From positions 62,001 through 126,000 of the forward strand of contig NZ_RCZE01000009.1 of NCBI RefSeq assembly GCF_006438915.1: a stretch of DNA of 64,000 nucleotides. Reading direction: 5' to 3'. Both the position numbers and the translations under genes were made by a program. This document shows, piece by piece, positions 16,833 to 25,605 of the stretch. The stretch is from Pseudomonas arsenicoxydans. Lineage in GTDB: Bacteria > Pseudomonadota > Gammaproteobacteria > Pseudomonadales > Pseudomonadaceae. The notes under the pieces are model-generated. The model did not search any database. It saw only the letters and a program-made list of their open reading frames with translations, and was not told where the DNA came from. Within the stretch, counting starts at the first letter, position 1; every line of letters starts with the position of its first letter.

Positions 16833-18080
16833 TTAAATATTCTTGTTAGCGAGGATGTTGACGGCGACCACGGCTTCTTCGATGCCGAACAGGCCACCAC
16901 CGTTTTCCTGGATGGCAATGCGTGCACCTTCGACCTGGCGCTTGCCGGCTTCACCGCGCAATTGCGTGACCAGCTCATGGATCTGCCCAAGGCCGGTGGC
17001 ACCGATCGGGTGGCCCTTGGATTCCAGACCACCGGACGGGTTGATCGGCATGCGGCCGCCAACGGTGAAATCACCGCGCTCGGCAGCCGGGCCGCCTTCG
17101 CCGAACGGCACCAGCATCAGCGATTCGGCGTTGAGGATTTCGCCGATGGCCGAGGCGTCGTGGACTTCAGCGACGTCGACGTCTGACGGATTTACGCCAG
17201 CCAGGGCGTAAGCTTTTTTCGCCGCCAGGTGGGCAATGATTTTTTCCGGTTCATCGAGACCACGGTTGCTGCCGGTTTGCACCACGCTGGCGAGGACGCG
17301 AACGGCGCGGTCACCGTCGTTTTTCAGGCGCTTGAGGCCTTCGGCGTTGCACAGCAGAACAGCGGCGGCCCCGTCGCTGATCGGGGAGCACATCAGCGTG
17401 GTCAGCGGGTAGCAGATCGCGGGCGAACCCAGCACTTCGTCGATGCTGAAGGCCTGCTGGAATTGCGAGAGCGGGTTGTGCACCGAGTGCTGGTGGTTCT
17501 TCGCGGCCACTGCGGCGATCTGCCGTTGTGTGGTGCCGTAACGCAGCATGTGATTGCGGGCAATGGAGGCATACACGTCCATGAACACGCTGTAAGGACG
17601 CTCGGAAACGGTACCCGGTGGCGGCACGATACCTTCGCCCATGGCCAGCAAGGTCTCTTTGTTCTGCTCAACGGTGGACACGTCCCAGCCGCCATCGAAC
17701 ACGGCGAACATCTTGGATTTGTCCGGCACGTTCATCTTCTCGGCACCGACGGCGAGGGCGATGTCGCACTGGCCGGCACGCAAGGCGAGGGTGGCGAGGT
17801 TGAAGGCCGAAGAGCCGGAAGCGCAGGCGTTCTCGACGGAGAACACAGGGACGCCTTCGATGCCGATGCGGCGCATGGCGATCGGGCCGGGAATACCGGT
17901 CTGGCCTTGCAGCATGCCGTTGGTCATGGTGCTGTAATACACCGAGCCGACGTCGGCGGTGGTGGCGCCGGCATCTTTCAACGCCAGGCCCACGGCTTCG
18001 TCGACCATGTCGTAGACGCTGCGGTCAAGCAATCGGCCAAACGGCGTCATGCCAACGCCCACTACATAAATATCGTTCAT
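16833..18080 (-). CDS. SCP-x-type thiolase (acetyl-CoA acyltransferase)
   Basis: A 415-residue thiolase of the SCP-x/SCP-2 subgroup. The nucleophile is C86 in VENACASGS. The later catalytic motifs are AEVHDASAIGE and NPSGGLESKGHPIGATG; the terminal CxG motif of classic thiolases is absent and the end reads QENGGGLFGIEEAVVAV, as in SCP-x types. These enzymes often handle 2-methyl-branched or steroid side-chain 3-ketoacyl-CoAs. It sits in the beta-oxidation operon between the hydratase (33 bases upstream) and the acyl-CoA dehydrogenase (10 bases downstream). The subgroup, together with a racemase-like gene nearby, is the main reason to suspect branched substrates. Confidence 0.85.
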   Translation of the reverse strand: MNDIYVVGVGMTPFGRLLDRSVYDMVDEAVGLALKDAGATTADVGSVYYSTMTNGMLQGQTGIPGPIAMRRIGIEGVPVFSVENACASGSSAFNLATLALRAGQCDIALAVGAEKMNVPDKSKMFAVFDGGWDVSTVEQNKETLLAMGEGIVPPPGTVSERPYSVFMDVYASIARNHMLRYGTTQRQIAAVAAKNHQHSVHNPLSQFQQAFSIDEVLGSPAICYPLTTLMCSPISDGAAAVLLCNAEGLKRLKNDGDRAVRVLASVVQTGSNRGLDEPEKIIAHLAAKKAYALAGVNPSDVDVAEVHDASAIGEILNAESLMLVPFGEGGPAAERGDFTVGGRMPINPSGGLESKGHPIGATGLGQIHELVTQLRGEAGKRQVEGARIAIQENGGGLFGIEEAVVAVNILANKNI

Positions 18081-18113
18081 TGTCTGTTCCTGCGGGTGTG
18101 GGGGCGTGGTGGC

Positions 18114-18899
18114 CTAGCGGCCCTTGAAGTTCGGTGCGCGTTTTTCGCCGAAGGCTTGCAGGCCTTCCTGGAAATCAGCGGTGCGCAGGTGTTGGCGCAG
18201 CGCTACTTGCTCGTGCTGCAAGGCGTCGTCGCGAGATTTGTCAGCCGTGGCGCGAGCCACTTCTTTCATGCGGCGTAGGGCGATCGGGCTCTTTTTGGCG
18301 ATCTGCTTGGCCAGCTTCACGGCGGCATCAGCAAGTTCTTCGTCGGCGTGGACTTCGCACACCAGGCCGTAGCCTTGCATTTCAGTGGCCGAGAGGGATT
18401 TGCCGGTCATCAGCAGGTACATCGCGATGTTCAACGGGATCAGGCGCGGCAGAACGGCAGCACCGCCAGCGCCAGGGAACACACCGAAATTGGCATGGGC
18501 GTCGGCCAGCGTTGCGCTGTGTGCGGCGACCACGATGTCGGCGCACATCGCCAGTTCCAGGCCGCCGGCCATGGTCACGCCGTTGAGGGCGGCGATCACT
18601 GGTTTGGGGAAATTTCGCAGTTGACCGAAGACTTGATTGGCGCGGTCCAGGAAGTCGGCTTCGCCAGCGGGCAGGCTGCTGCCGGCCAACACTTCTTTCA
18701 GGTCGGCGCCGGCGCAGAAGGCGGGGCCGGTGCCGGTGAGGATCACCGCCCGCAGCTCATCGTTGAGCGCGATGTCGTTGAGGCAGCGTTCCAGCTCGGC
18801 GAGGGTCGCCAGGTTCAACGCGTTCATGGCCTTTGGCCGATTAAGCGTCAAACGCGCTACCGGGCCAACGATTTCATACAGCAGCACATCATCACTCAT
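18114..18899 (-). CDS. Enoyl-CoA hydratase/isomerase family protein
   Basis: A 261-residue crotonase-family protein, first gene of the minus-strand beta-oxidation operon. The oxyanion-hole segments are visible as FCAGADLKEV and GVTMAGGLELAMCADIV. Where classic hydratases carry the second catalytic Glu, this one reads ADAHANFGVFPGAGGAAVLP, so a strict hydratase role is not certain and an isomerase or hydrolase is possible. The start at 18899 has a GAGG site; the frame extends further upstream but without one. It is divergent from the alkylsulfatase gene at 19268, with a REP doublet in the 368-base gap. Confidence 0.85.
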   Translation of the reverse strand: MSDDVLLYEIVGPVARLTLNRPKAMNALNLATLAELERCLNDIALNDELRAVILTGTGPAFCAGADLKEVLAGSSLPAGEADFLDRANQVFGQLRNFPKPVIAALNGVTMAGGLELAMCADIVVAAHSATLADAHANFGVFPGAGGAAVLPRLIPLNIAMYLLMTGKSLSATEMQGYGLVCEVHADEELADAAVKLAKQIAKKSPIALRRMKEVARATADKSRDDALQHEQVALRQHLRTADFQEGLQAFGEKRAPNFKGR

Positions 18900-19039
18900 G
18901 ACAACTCCTCTTATTGTTAGCGCGCTATTGGCGTTGTTGATGGGCCGATAGTAGGAACGCAAGAGGGGCGGTCGCAGGTCATTGCAACGAAAGCGGTTGT
19001 CCGCAGGGGGAGGGTTATCTATCAGGTCAGGCGCTGACT

Positions 19040-19145
19040 TGTGGCGAGGGAGCTTGCTCCCGCTGGACTGCGCAGCAGTCCCTTTCTTTATTACGGACCA
19101 AGGGGGCCGCTTCGCAGCCCAGCGGGAGCAAGCTCCCTCGCCACA
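19040..19145. repeat. REP doublet, GTGGCGAGGGAGCTTGCTCCC family (copy 2)
   Basis: Inverted arms enclose a centre with GGACTGCGCAGCAGTCC. It occupies the middle of the 368-base gap between the hydratase and alkylsulfatase genes. The remainder of that gap holds only AT-richer sequence near 19200-19260, likely the alkylsulfatase promoter, though no clear box can be named. Confidence 0.85.
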
Positions 19146-19267
19146 GGGTTATGTGTTCATTTCTGGTCTGTGAAGACAGATGAATTGATTGAGAAGACCG
19201 GCAACCCGGGCGCCTTGCTTGCACCATCGAAACGGTATTCGAATAACAATTAGAGAGAGACTGTGCG

Positions 19268-21319
19268 ATGAAGAAAATCCGTGTAGTGCTGACGGTGTCA
19301 GTGTTGGCCGCCAGCATTGTCGGTGGGCTGCAATGGTCGCGAGGTCAAAGCGGCATTTCTCTGCAAGCGGCCAACAACAGCGCCGGGCAGGGTGGCCAGA
19401 AAGCCGCGACCGAGGCGACCATCGCCGCCAACGCGAACACCGCGCACAGCATGCCCGCCGTTGATGCGCTGGTAGAAGCGGACATCCAGCGCGGCTTCAT
19501 CGCCAGTCTCCCTGACGCCGAAACCACCGCCGCCGACGGTCATGTGGTGTACAGCCTCAAGGGCTATGAATTCCTCGATAAAGCCGACGCACCGGCCACG
19601 GTCAACCCGAGCCTGTGGCAGCAGGCGCGCAAAAGCATGTCCAACGGGCTGTTCAAGGTCACGGACGGTTTTTATCAGGTGCGCGGTCTTGACCTGACCA
19701 ACATGACCATCATCGAAGGCAAGACCGGCCTGATCATCATTGACTGCAACCTGGCCACTGAAGTGGCGCACGCCTCGCTGGAACTGTATTACCAGCACCG
19801 CCCACGCAAACCGGTGGTCGCGGTGATCTACAACCACAGCCATGTCGATCACTTTGCGGGTATTCGCGGCATCGTCGATGAAGCGGACGTGAAGTCGGGC
19901 AAGGTGCAGATCATTGCCCCGAAAGGCTTCATGGAAACAGCGGTCGCCGAAAACGTGATGGCCGGTAACGCCATGAGCCGTCGCGCCGAGTATCAGTTCG
20001 GCACCACCTTGCCACGCAGCGCCCAGGGCCAGATTGACCTCGGCGGTGCCAAGGCCTTGTCCAACGGCACGATCACCCTGATCCCGCCAACCCTCGAACT
20101 CGACCAGCCGGTGCAAACCCTGACCATCGATGGCGTCGAAATCGTCAACATGCTTGCCCCCGGCACCGAAGCGCCTGCCGAGTTCATTCACTACTTCCCG
20201 CAATTCAAAGTGCTCGATACCGGTGAACTGGCGCTGCCGACCCAGCATCAACTGCTGACGTTGCGCGGGGCGACCATTCGCGATGGCCTGGCCTGGTCGA
20301 AGTACCTCAATGAGGCGCTGCATCAGTTCGCGCCCGGCACCGACATTCTGGTGGGGCAGCACGGCTGGCCGGTGTTTGGCCATGAGCGCGTGGTCAACTA
20401 CCTGTCCAAGCAACGGGACATGTACAAATGGCTGCACGACCAGTCGTTGCGCCTGGTGAACAAGGGCTACAAACCGGTCGAGATTGCCGAATACATGCGC
20501 AGCCACGTGCCGGCAAGCCTGGCCAGTGAAACCTTCACCCATGGTTTTTATGGTTCGGTGCAGCGCAACTCCAAAGCGGTGTATCAGCAATACATGGGCT
20601 GGTACGACGCCAACCCGGCCAATATGGATGCGTTGTCCGACAGTGATTACGGCAAGAAATTTGTCGAATATGGCGGCGGTGCCGACGCCGTATTGGCCCA
20701 CGCTCGAACCGACTTTGCTAACGGCCAGTACCGTTGGGTGGCGCAAGCCATGAGCCATTTGGTCTTTGCCGAACCGGACAACAAGGCCGCGCGGGAATTG
20801 TCCGCCGATGCCTTGGAACAACTGGGTTACCAGGCTGAATCGGCCGTGGAGCGCAACAGCTACCTGGCCGCCGCCATGGAACAACGCAGCGGCGGCAAAA
20901 AACTCGCCTCGCCGTTGCGCACCGCCAGCCCGGACATGCTGCGGGCGCTGACTATCGACAACATTTTCGATTACCTGGGTGTGCGTCTGAAGGCGCCGGA
21001 TGTCGAGGGCAAGCACATTGTCCTGAACTGGAACTTCACCGACGTCGGGCCTGACGGCAAGCGCTACATGCTCAATCTGGAGAACTCGGCGCTGACTTAC
21101 GTGGCCGATTACAACGCAGAAAAGGCCGACGCCACGCTGACCCTGACCCGCGAAACGTTGAACGCCATTCTCGCGGAAAAACTCTCGCCGATTGAAGCGG
21201 TAATCAAAGGCGGGCTGAAGATCGACGGCAGCAAGATCGCGGTCTATGACGTATTGGGCTCGCTGGACAAATTCTCGCCCGACTTTGAACTGATCGGCCC
21301 CAATGCGCCTGCAAAATAG
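19268..21319 (+). CDS. sdsA: Secreted zinc-dependent alkylsulfatase (SdsA1-like)
   Basis: A 683-residue type III sulfatase with a metallo-beta-lactamase fold, hydrolysing primary alkyl sulfates (for example dodecyl sulfate) to alcohol and sulfate. The zinc site is H190-x-H192-x-D194-H195 in YNHSHVDHFAG. A signal peptide lies at 1-~25, and the helical dimerisation part follows the catalytic domain. The C-terminal ~120 residues are SCP-2-like (NFTDVGPDGKRYMLNLENSAL), as in SdsA1. Length matches the family. The aldehyde dehydrogenase gene starts ten bases after the stop, and a beta-oxidation operon is divergent upstream, a natural route for the released alcohol once oxidised. The gene symbol is by family resemblance. 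Confidence 0.9.
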   Translation: MKKIRVVLTVSVLAASIVGGLQWSRGQSGISLQAANNSAGQGGQKAATEATIAANANTAHSMPAVDALVEADIQRGFIASLPDAETTAADGHVVYSLKGYEFLDKADAPATVNPSLWQQARKSMSNGLFKVTDGFYQVRGLDLTNMTIIEGKTGLIIIDCNLATEVAHASLELYYQHRPRKPVVAVIYNHSHVDHFAGIRGIVDEADVKSGKVQIIAPKGFMETAVAENVMAGNAMSRRAEYQFGTTLPRSAQGQIDLGGAKALSNGTITLIPPTLELDQPVQTLTIDGVEIVNMLAPGTEAPAEFIHYFPQFKVLDTGELALPTQHQLLTLRGATIRDGLAWSKYLNEALHQFAPGTDILVGQHGWPVFGHERVVNYLSKQRDMYKWLHDQSLRLVNKGYKPVEIAEYMRSHVPASLASETFTHGFYGSVQRNSKAVYQQYMGWYDANPANMDALSDSDYGKKFVEYGGGADAVLAHARTDFANGQYRWVAQAMSHLVFAEPDNKAARELSADALEQLGYQAESAVERNSYLAAAMEQRSGGKKLASPLRTASPDMLRALTIDNIFDYLGVRLKAPDVEGKHIVLNWNFTDVGPDGKRYMLNLENSALTYVADYNAEKADATLTLTRETLNAILAEKLSPIEAVIKGGLKIDGSKIAVYDVLGSLDKFSPDFELIGPNAPAK

Positions 21320-21329
21320 GACCACGACC

Positions 21330-22784
21330 ATGAACTCGCCTCTCGCTGATGAAGCGCATGCGCTTTTCGTTCCGGCCTCCGCGCGAGTCGCCGCGGTGCT
21401 CGCCCGTCAACAGGCCGCCTCGTGGTCCGAGGGGCCACCGTCCGCCGAACTGCGCATCGAGCGGATCAACCGCGTGATCAACCTGTTGCTGGACAACCAG
21501 CAGGCCCTTTGCGACGCCTTGGCCAAGGACTTTACCTGGCGCAGTCACGATCAATCGCTGATGGCGGATGTGCTGCTGCCGGTGCAGGGCCTGAAATATG
21601 CGCGCGATCGTGTGCGTCAGTGGATGCGTCCGCAGCGCCGTAAAGCCGAATTGGGCAGCGGCTGGTTGGGCGCCAGGGCTGAAATCCATTTTCAGCCGCT
21701 GGGCACGATCGGCATCATCTCGCCGTGGAATTTTCCGATTGCCATCGCGCTGGGGCCATTGGCCGAAGCGCTGGCGGCAGGTAATCGCGCGATTCTGCTG
21801 TTTTCCGATCAGTCGCCAGCCACGGCCAGCCTGCTGATCGAATTGCTGGCCAGGCAGTTCGATGACACCGAAGTGGCAGGCTTCATCGGCGGTGCCGAGT
21901 TGGGCGCGGCGTTTTCCGCGCTGCCACTGGATCACCTGGTGTTTACCGGCAGTCCACGGGTTGGGCGGTTGGTGATGCGTGCCGCCGCAGAAAACCTGAC
22001 ACCGCTGACGCTGGAACTGGGCGGCAAGTCGCCGACCATCATCGGTCGCGGTGCCGATCTGCAAAACGCCGCCAAACGTATCTGGGGCGGCAAGGGCGTC
22101 AGCGCCGGGCAGGCCTGTATCGCTCCGGATTATGTGTTTGTGCACGAGGACGACCTTGAACGCTTGTTGAGCACCATGCAGGTCGAGATGAAGCGCCTGT
22201 TCCCGACGCTGCTGAACAATCCCGACTACACCGCCATGGCGACGCCCGGCCAATACCAGCGGATGCAAGCCTTGCTGCAAGACGCTCGTGAGCATTGTGT
22301 CAGGGTGATCGAGGTCAATCCGGGTCACGAGGACTTGAGCGCTTCACGCAAGATTGCCCCGACCCTGGTGGTTGATCCGCCTGACTCGACGCTTGTGATG
22401 CAGGATGAAGTGTTCGGTCCGTTGTTGCCGATTCGCGGCTACCGCGATATCAAGGAAGTGCTTGAGTACATCAATGCGCATCCAAGGCCTCTGGCTTTGT
22501 ATTACTTCGGTGACAACCGCGCGGAAGCAAAGCATGTGCTGGAACGCACCCATTCCGGGGGCGCGTGCATCAATGAAGTGATGCAGCACCTGTTCCAGAC
22601 TGACTTGCCGTTTGGTGGCTGTGGGCACTCGGGGTTTGGTCGTTATCGGGGCGGATACGGGTTCAAGGCATTCAGTCTGGAGCGCTCGGTGTTCACACCG
22701 CCACGGGTTGATGTAATGGGGTTGTTGCGCCCGCCGTACGGCCGGCTGTTTCGTCGGGTCATCGGCGCTCTATTGAAACCCTGA
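21330..22784 (+). CDS. Coniferyl-aldehyde-dehydrogenase-like aldehyde dehydrogenase
   Basis: A 484-residue NAD(P)-dependent aldehyde dehydrogenase. The catalytic residues are E229 in LELGGKSPT and C263 in SAGQACIAPDYV, with the cofactor and substrate segment IISPWNFPIAIALGPL near 129-144. The CIAPDYV context and the short C-terminal tail resemble the coniferyl aldehyde dehydrogenase and fatty-aldehyde group. The ATG at 21330 follows an AGGA site in the gap after the alkylsulfatase gene, so the two are one operon. The likely job is oxidation of the aldehyde derived from the sulfatase-released alcohol, which feeds the CoA ligase. The family is sure, the substrate inferred. Confidence 0.85.
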   Translation: MNSPLADEAHALFVPASARVAAVLARQQAASWSEGPPSAELRIERINRVINLLLDNQQALCDALAKDFTWRSHDQSLMADVLLPVQGLKYARDRVRQWMRPQRRKAELGSGWLGARAEIHFQPLGTIGIISPWNFPIAIALGPLAEALAAGNRAILLFSDQSPATASLLIELLARQFDDTEVAGFIGGAELGAAFSALPLDHLVFTGSPRVGRLVMRAAAENLTPLTLELGGKSPTIIGRGADLQNAAKRIWGGKGVSAGQACIAPDYVFVHEDDLERLLSTMQVEMKRLFPTLLNNPDYTAMATPGQYQRMQALLQDAREHCVRVIEVNPGHEDLSASRKIAPTLVVDPPDSTLVMQDEVFGPLLPIRGYRDIKEVLEYINAHPRPLALYYFGDNRAEAKHVLERTHSGGACINEVMQHLFQTDLPFGGCGHSGFGRYRGGYGFKAFSLERSVFTPPRVDVMGLLRPPYGRLFRRVIGALLKP

Positions 22785-22808
22785 CCCGAGCCACACACCG
22801 ATCAAAAT

Positions 22809-22896
22809 GTGGGAGCGGGCTTGCTCGCGAAGACGGCGTGTCAGTCAACATCTTTATTGAATGTGATGGCCTTTTCGCGAGCAAGCCCGCTCCCAC
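22809..22896. repeat. REP doublet, GTGGGAGCGGGCTTGCTCGC family (copy 1)
   Basis: Arms GTGGGAGCGGGCTTGCTCGC and the reverse complement flank a ~40-base centre. Further copies lie near 33.6, 44.7, 47.3, 51.8 and 54.5 kb. This one follows the aldehyde dehydrogenase gene and may stabilise the 3' end of the sdsA transcript. Confidence 0.88.
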
Positions 22897-22944
22897 ATTT
22901 GATCGCAGTGGGACATAGATTTTTGTGACCGACGAAATTGCCCC

Positions 22945-23032
22945 GTAGGAGTGAGCCTGCTCGCGATAGGGGCGGAACATTCAACAGAGATGTTGACTGA
23001 CAGACCGCTATCGCGAGTAGGCTCACTCCTAC
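22945..23032. repeat. REP doublet variant, GTAGGAGTGAGCCTGCTCGC type
   Basis: Arms GTAGGAGTGAGCCTGCTCGC and GCGAGTAGGCTCACTCCTAC are inverted. It is a related but distinct REP subfamily placed 48 bases after the previous doublet and 20 bases before a sulfatase start, so any promoter for that gene must lie within or between the repeats. Confidence 0.8.
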
Positions 23033-23052
23033 AAAAATAAAGGAAACCGTGG

Positions 23053-24825
23053 ATGATTCCGTTGAAGCCGCTTGCCCTGGTGATGTGTTGCCTAGCCTTC
23101 ACTGCCCAAAGTTTCGCCGCCCCCAAACAGCCGAACATCGTGGTACTGGTCGCCGACGACTGGGGCTACAGCGACGTCGGTTCCTTCGGCAGCGAAATCG
23201 CCACGCCGAACATCGACACCCTGGCCCGTGAAGGTGTGCGCTTCTCCGATTTCCATGTCACTGCCTCCTGCTCGCCGACGCGGTCGATGCTGCTGACCGG
23301 CGTCGATAACCATCGCAACGGTGTCGGCAACATGCCGGAAACCATGCCTGAAGAACACCTGGGAAAACCCGGTTACAGCGGCGTGCTCAACGACAATGCG
23401 ATCACCGTCGCCAGCCGGCTCAAGGAGGGTGGTTACCGCACCTACATCACCGGTAAATGGCACCTGGGCAAAACCCCGGACACCTTGCCGAACAACCGTG
23501 GTTTCGATCGCTCGTTCATCCAGGCCGACAGCGGCTCGGACAATTGGGAAGAGCGGCCGTACGCGCCGCTCTACGACAAAGCCGCCTGGTTCGAGAACGG
23601 CCAGCCGGCCCATCTGCCGAAGGACTATTATTCCTCGACCTTCATCGTCGACAAGGCGCTGGAGTACATCGAAAAAGACCGACAGGACGGCAAGCCGTTT
23701 TTCGCCTACCTGGGCTTTCAGGCCAACCACGTTCCGGTCCAGGCGCCCAAGGCGATCATCGACAAGTACCAGGGGCGCTATGACGCCGGCTGGACCGCGT
23801 TGCGTAAGGAGCGTCGCGACAAGGCGGTGGAACTGGGCGTGATTCCGGCGGGTGTCGGCATGCAAACCATGGCCAGCACCGCCGACTGGAACGCACTGGA
23901 TGAACACGAAAAGCGCTACGAAGCGCGGCGCATGGAAGTCTATGCCGGCATGGCGGAAACCATGGACCAGGAAATCGGTCGCTTCATCCAGCACCTCAAA
24001 GACACCGGCGAGTACGACAACACCGTGTTCGTGTTCCTGTCCGATAACGGCAGCGAACCCACCGACCCGTACGCCATCCCCGCCATACGGTTGTGGCTGG
24101 AAATGAACTACACCCGCCAGCTCGATCGACTGGGCAGCAAGGGTGCCTTCACCAGCATTGGCCCGAGTTGGGCCAGCGCCGCCGCGTCGCCGTTGAGCGG
24201 CTACAAGTTCTTTGCCGGCGAGGGCGGTTTGCGCACGCCGTTGATCGTGACCGGTGTGCGCGGTAGCCAGAGCAATCACATCACCAAAGCGTTCACCCAC
24301 GTCACCGACATCGTCCCGACCTTGTTGGAAGTGGCAGGCGTGCCGGCGCATAACGGTCCGTTTCAGGGACGAGCCGTGGAGCCGATGATCGGTACCAGTC
24401 TGGTGCCGGTACTCACTGGCGCGACGGACCGCGTGCACCCCGAAGACCAGGCCATCGGCTATGAGCTGTCGGGCAGCGCCGCGCTGTTCAAGGGCGATTA
24501 CAAACTGGTGAAAAGCCTCAAGCCGGTGGGCAACGAGCAATGGCACCTCTACAACATCGTCACCGACCCCGGTGAGGTCAACGACCTGCAACAGCAGATG
24601 CCGGAGCGCTTTGCGGCCATGCAGGCCGACTACGCTGAATACGCCCGGGTCAACGGTGTGCTGCCGATGCCGGTCGGTTATGACTACATGCACCAGGGGC
24701 AGTTGTATGCCTTGAAACACGTGGTCATTCCCAAACTCAAGGCTGCCGCGCCTCCGGTGGTGGCGGTGCTGGTATTGCTGGTGGGCGTGCTGGTGTGGCA
24801 TCGTCGCCGCAAGCAGAGGGTTTGA
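23053..24825 (+). CDS. Formylglycine-dependent arylsulfatase with C-terminal membrane anchor
   Basis: A 590-residue type I sulfatase. A signal peptide spans residues 1-22. The metal site begins with NIVVLVADDWG (28-38), and the formylglycine motif is C73-S-P-T-R77, the canonical CxPxR. Other active-site segments are ITGKWHLGK and FLSDNGSE. Unlike the sulfatase at 7258-8871, it ends with a hydrophobic helix (VVAVLVLLVGVLVW) and a basic tail HRRRKQRV. It is therefore probably tethered to the inner membrane with its catalytic domain in the periplasm. The DUF2889 gene begins three bases after the stop. The class is certain; the sulfate ester is unknown. Confidence 0.9.
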   Translation: MIPLKPLALVMCCLAFTAQSFAAPKQPNIVVLVADDWGYSDVGSFGSEIATPNIDTLAREGVRFSDFHVTASCSPTRSMLLTGVDNHRNGVGNMPETMPEEHLGKPGYSGVLNDNAITVASRLKEGGYRTYITGKWHLGKTPDTLPNNRGFDRSFIQADSGSDNWEERPYAPLYDKAAWFENGQPAHLPKDYYSSTFIVDKALEYIEKDRQDGKPFFAYLGFQANHVPVQAPKAIIDKYQGRYDAGWTALRKERRDKAVELGVIPAGVGMQTMASTADWNALDEHEKRYEARRMEVYAGMAETMDQEIGRFIQHLKDTGEYDNTVFVFLSDNGSEPTDPYAIPAIRLWLEMNYTRQLDRLGSKGAFTSIGPSWASAAASPLSGYKFFAGEGGLRTPLIVTGVRGSQSNHITKAFTHVTDIVPTLLEVAGVPAHNGPFQGRAVEPMIGTSLVPVLTGATDRVHPEDQAIGYELSGSAALFKGDYKLVKSLKPVGNEQWHLYNIVTDPGEVNDLQQQMPERFAAMQADYAEYARVNGVLPMPVGYDYMHQGQLYALKHVVIPKLKAAAPPVVAVLVLLVGVLVWHRRRKQRV

Positions 24826-24828
24826 CCG

Positions 24829-25380
24829 ATGACTGACGAACTCGATGAATCGGGCCGCCGATTGATTCACCGGCGCACGGTGGAATGCCAGGGCTTTTTA
24901 CGCGCCGATGGCTTGTGGGATATCGAAGGGCGACTGAGCGACAGCAAGACCCATCCGGTGACGCTCGCAGAAGGCCGCACCGTGGAGAGGGGGCAGACGT
25001 ACCACGGCATGTGGATACGCCTGACCCTGGACGACGCTTTCATTGTGCAGGACGTGCAGGTGACGATGCCGGACGTGCCCACCAGTCAGTGTCGCGGGGC
25101 AATGCCGGCCTATCAGAAGTTGCTGGGCGAGCGCATCGGCCCGGGGTTTTCGCGGCGGATCAAGGAACTGTTCGGCGGAATTGGCGGCTGTGTGCACCTG
25201 ACCGAGCTGCTGCTGCCGATCGCGACCACGGCATTCCAGACCATCCCCATGGCGCGATCACTGGTGGCGCCACGCACGCCGGCGGATGTCGACGCTTACC
25301 GCAATGCCAGGGGGGCGTTGCTCAATACCTGTCATGCGTTGCGCGAGGACAGTCCGGTGGCGGTGTTTCTGAAAGACTGA
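24829..25380 (+). CDS. DUF2889 family protein
   Basis: A 183-residue soluble protein without signal peptide. It starts with RRLIHRRTVECQGFLRADGLWDIEGRLSD and later has GFSRRIKELFGGIGGCVHLTELL, both typical of DUF2889 as I remember it. The conserved CVHL(T)EL segment and acidic residues could form a metal or cofactor site, but no function is established. DUF2889 genes tend to sit in catabolic clusters for lipids, steroids or aromatics; that is recollection, not a search. Here it is translationally close (three bases) to a sulfatase gene, so a linked catabolic role is likely. Confidence 0.7.
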   Translation: MTDELDESGRRLIHRRTVECQGFLRADGLWDIEGRLSDSKTHPVTLAEGRTVERGQTYHGMWIRLTLDDAFIVQDVQVTMPDVPTSQCRGAMPAYQKLLGERIGPGFSRRIKELFGGIGGCVHLTELLLPIATTAFQTIPMARSLVAPRTPADVDAYRNARGALLNTCHALREDSPVAVFLKD

Positions 25381-25419
25381 ATTGAACCTGTCATGAGTTC
25401 GAAGTGAAGAGGGAGCTTT

Positions 25420-25541
25420 TGTGGCGAGGGGGCTTGTCGGAACGCCGCATCGCCCCGTTGGACTGCGAAGCAGTCCCCTACTATTTTGGGTGAAGAGGGG
25501 GGCCGCTTCGCGACCCAACGGGGGCAAGCCCCCTCGCCACA
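25420..25541. repeat. REP doublet copy 3 with altered left arm
   Basis: The right arm is normal (GGGGCAAGCCCCCTCGCCAC). In the left arm the expected GCTTGCCCCC is interrupted: it reads GCTTGTCGG, then AACGCCGCATCG, then CCCCGTTGG. Most of the 225-base gap between the DUF2889 and CoA-transferase genes is this repeat. Confidence 0.8.
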
Positions 25542-25605
25542 GGGCTCGCTCCCACAGGGATTGTGGAGTTCCGGGGCCTATCTGATTGGCATCAAGCCCC
25601 GGTGT

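Noticed and set aside
19298..21331. A 677-codon minus-strand frame opposite the alkylsulfatase gene.
   Set aside because: The plus-strand product has an intact zinc site and family length; the antisense frame shows no signal or motif.
22809..23032. Clustered palindromes that could be read as a CRISPR array.
   Set aside because: They are inverted REP doublets of two subfamilies with no regular direct repeat-spacer pattern and no cas genes near.
22854..23138. Small minus-strand frames within the REP region and sulfatase start.
   Set aside because: They are made of REP arms read as protein and have no ribosome site.
23092..24870. A 592-codon minus-strand frame opposite the second sulfatase gene.
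   Set aside because: Shadow of a gene with canonical CSPTR motif and signal peptide.
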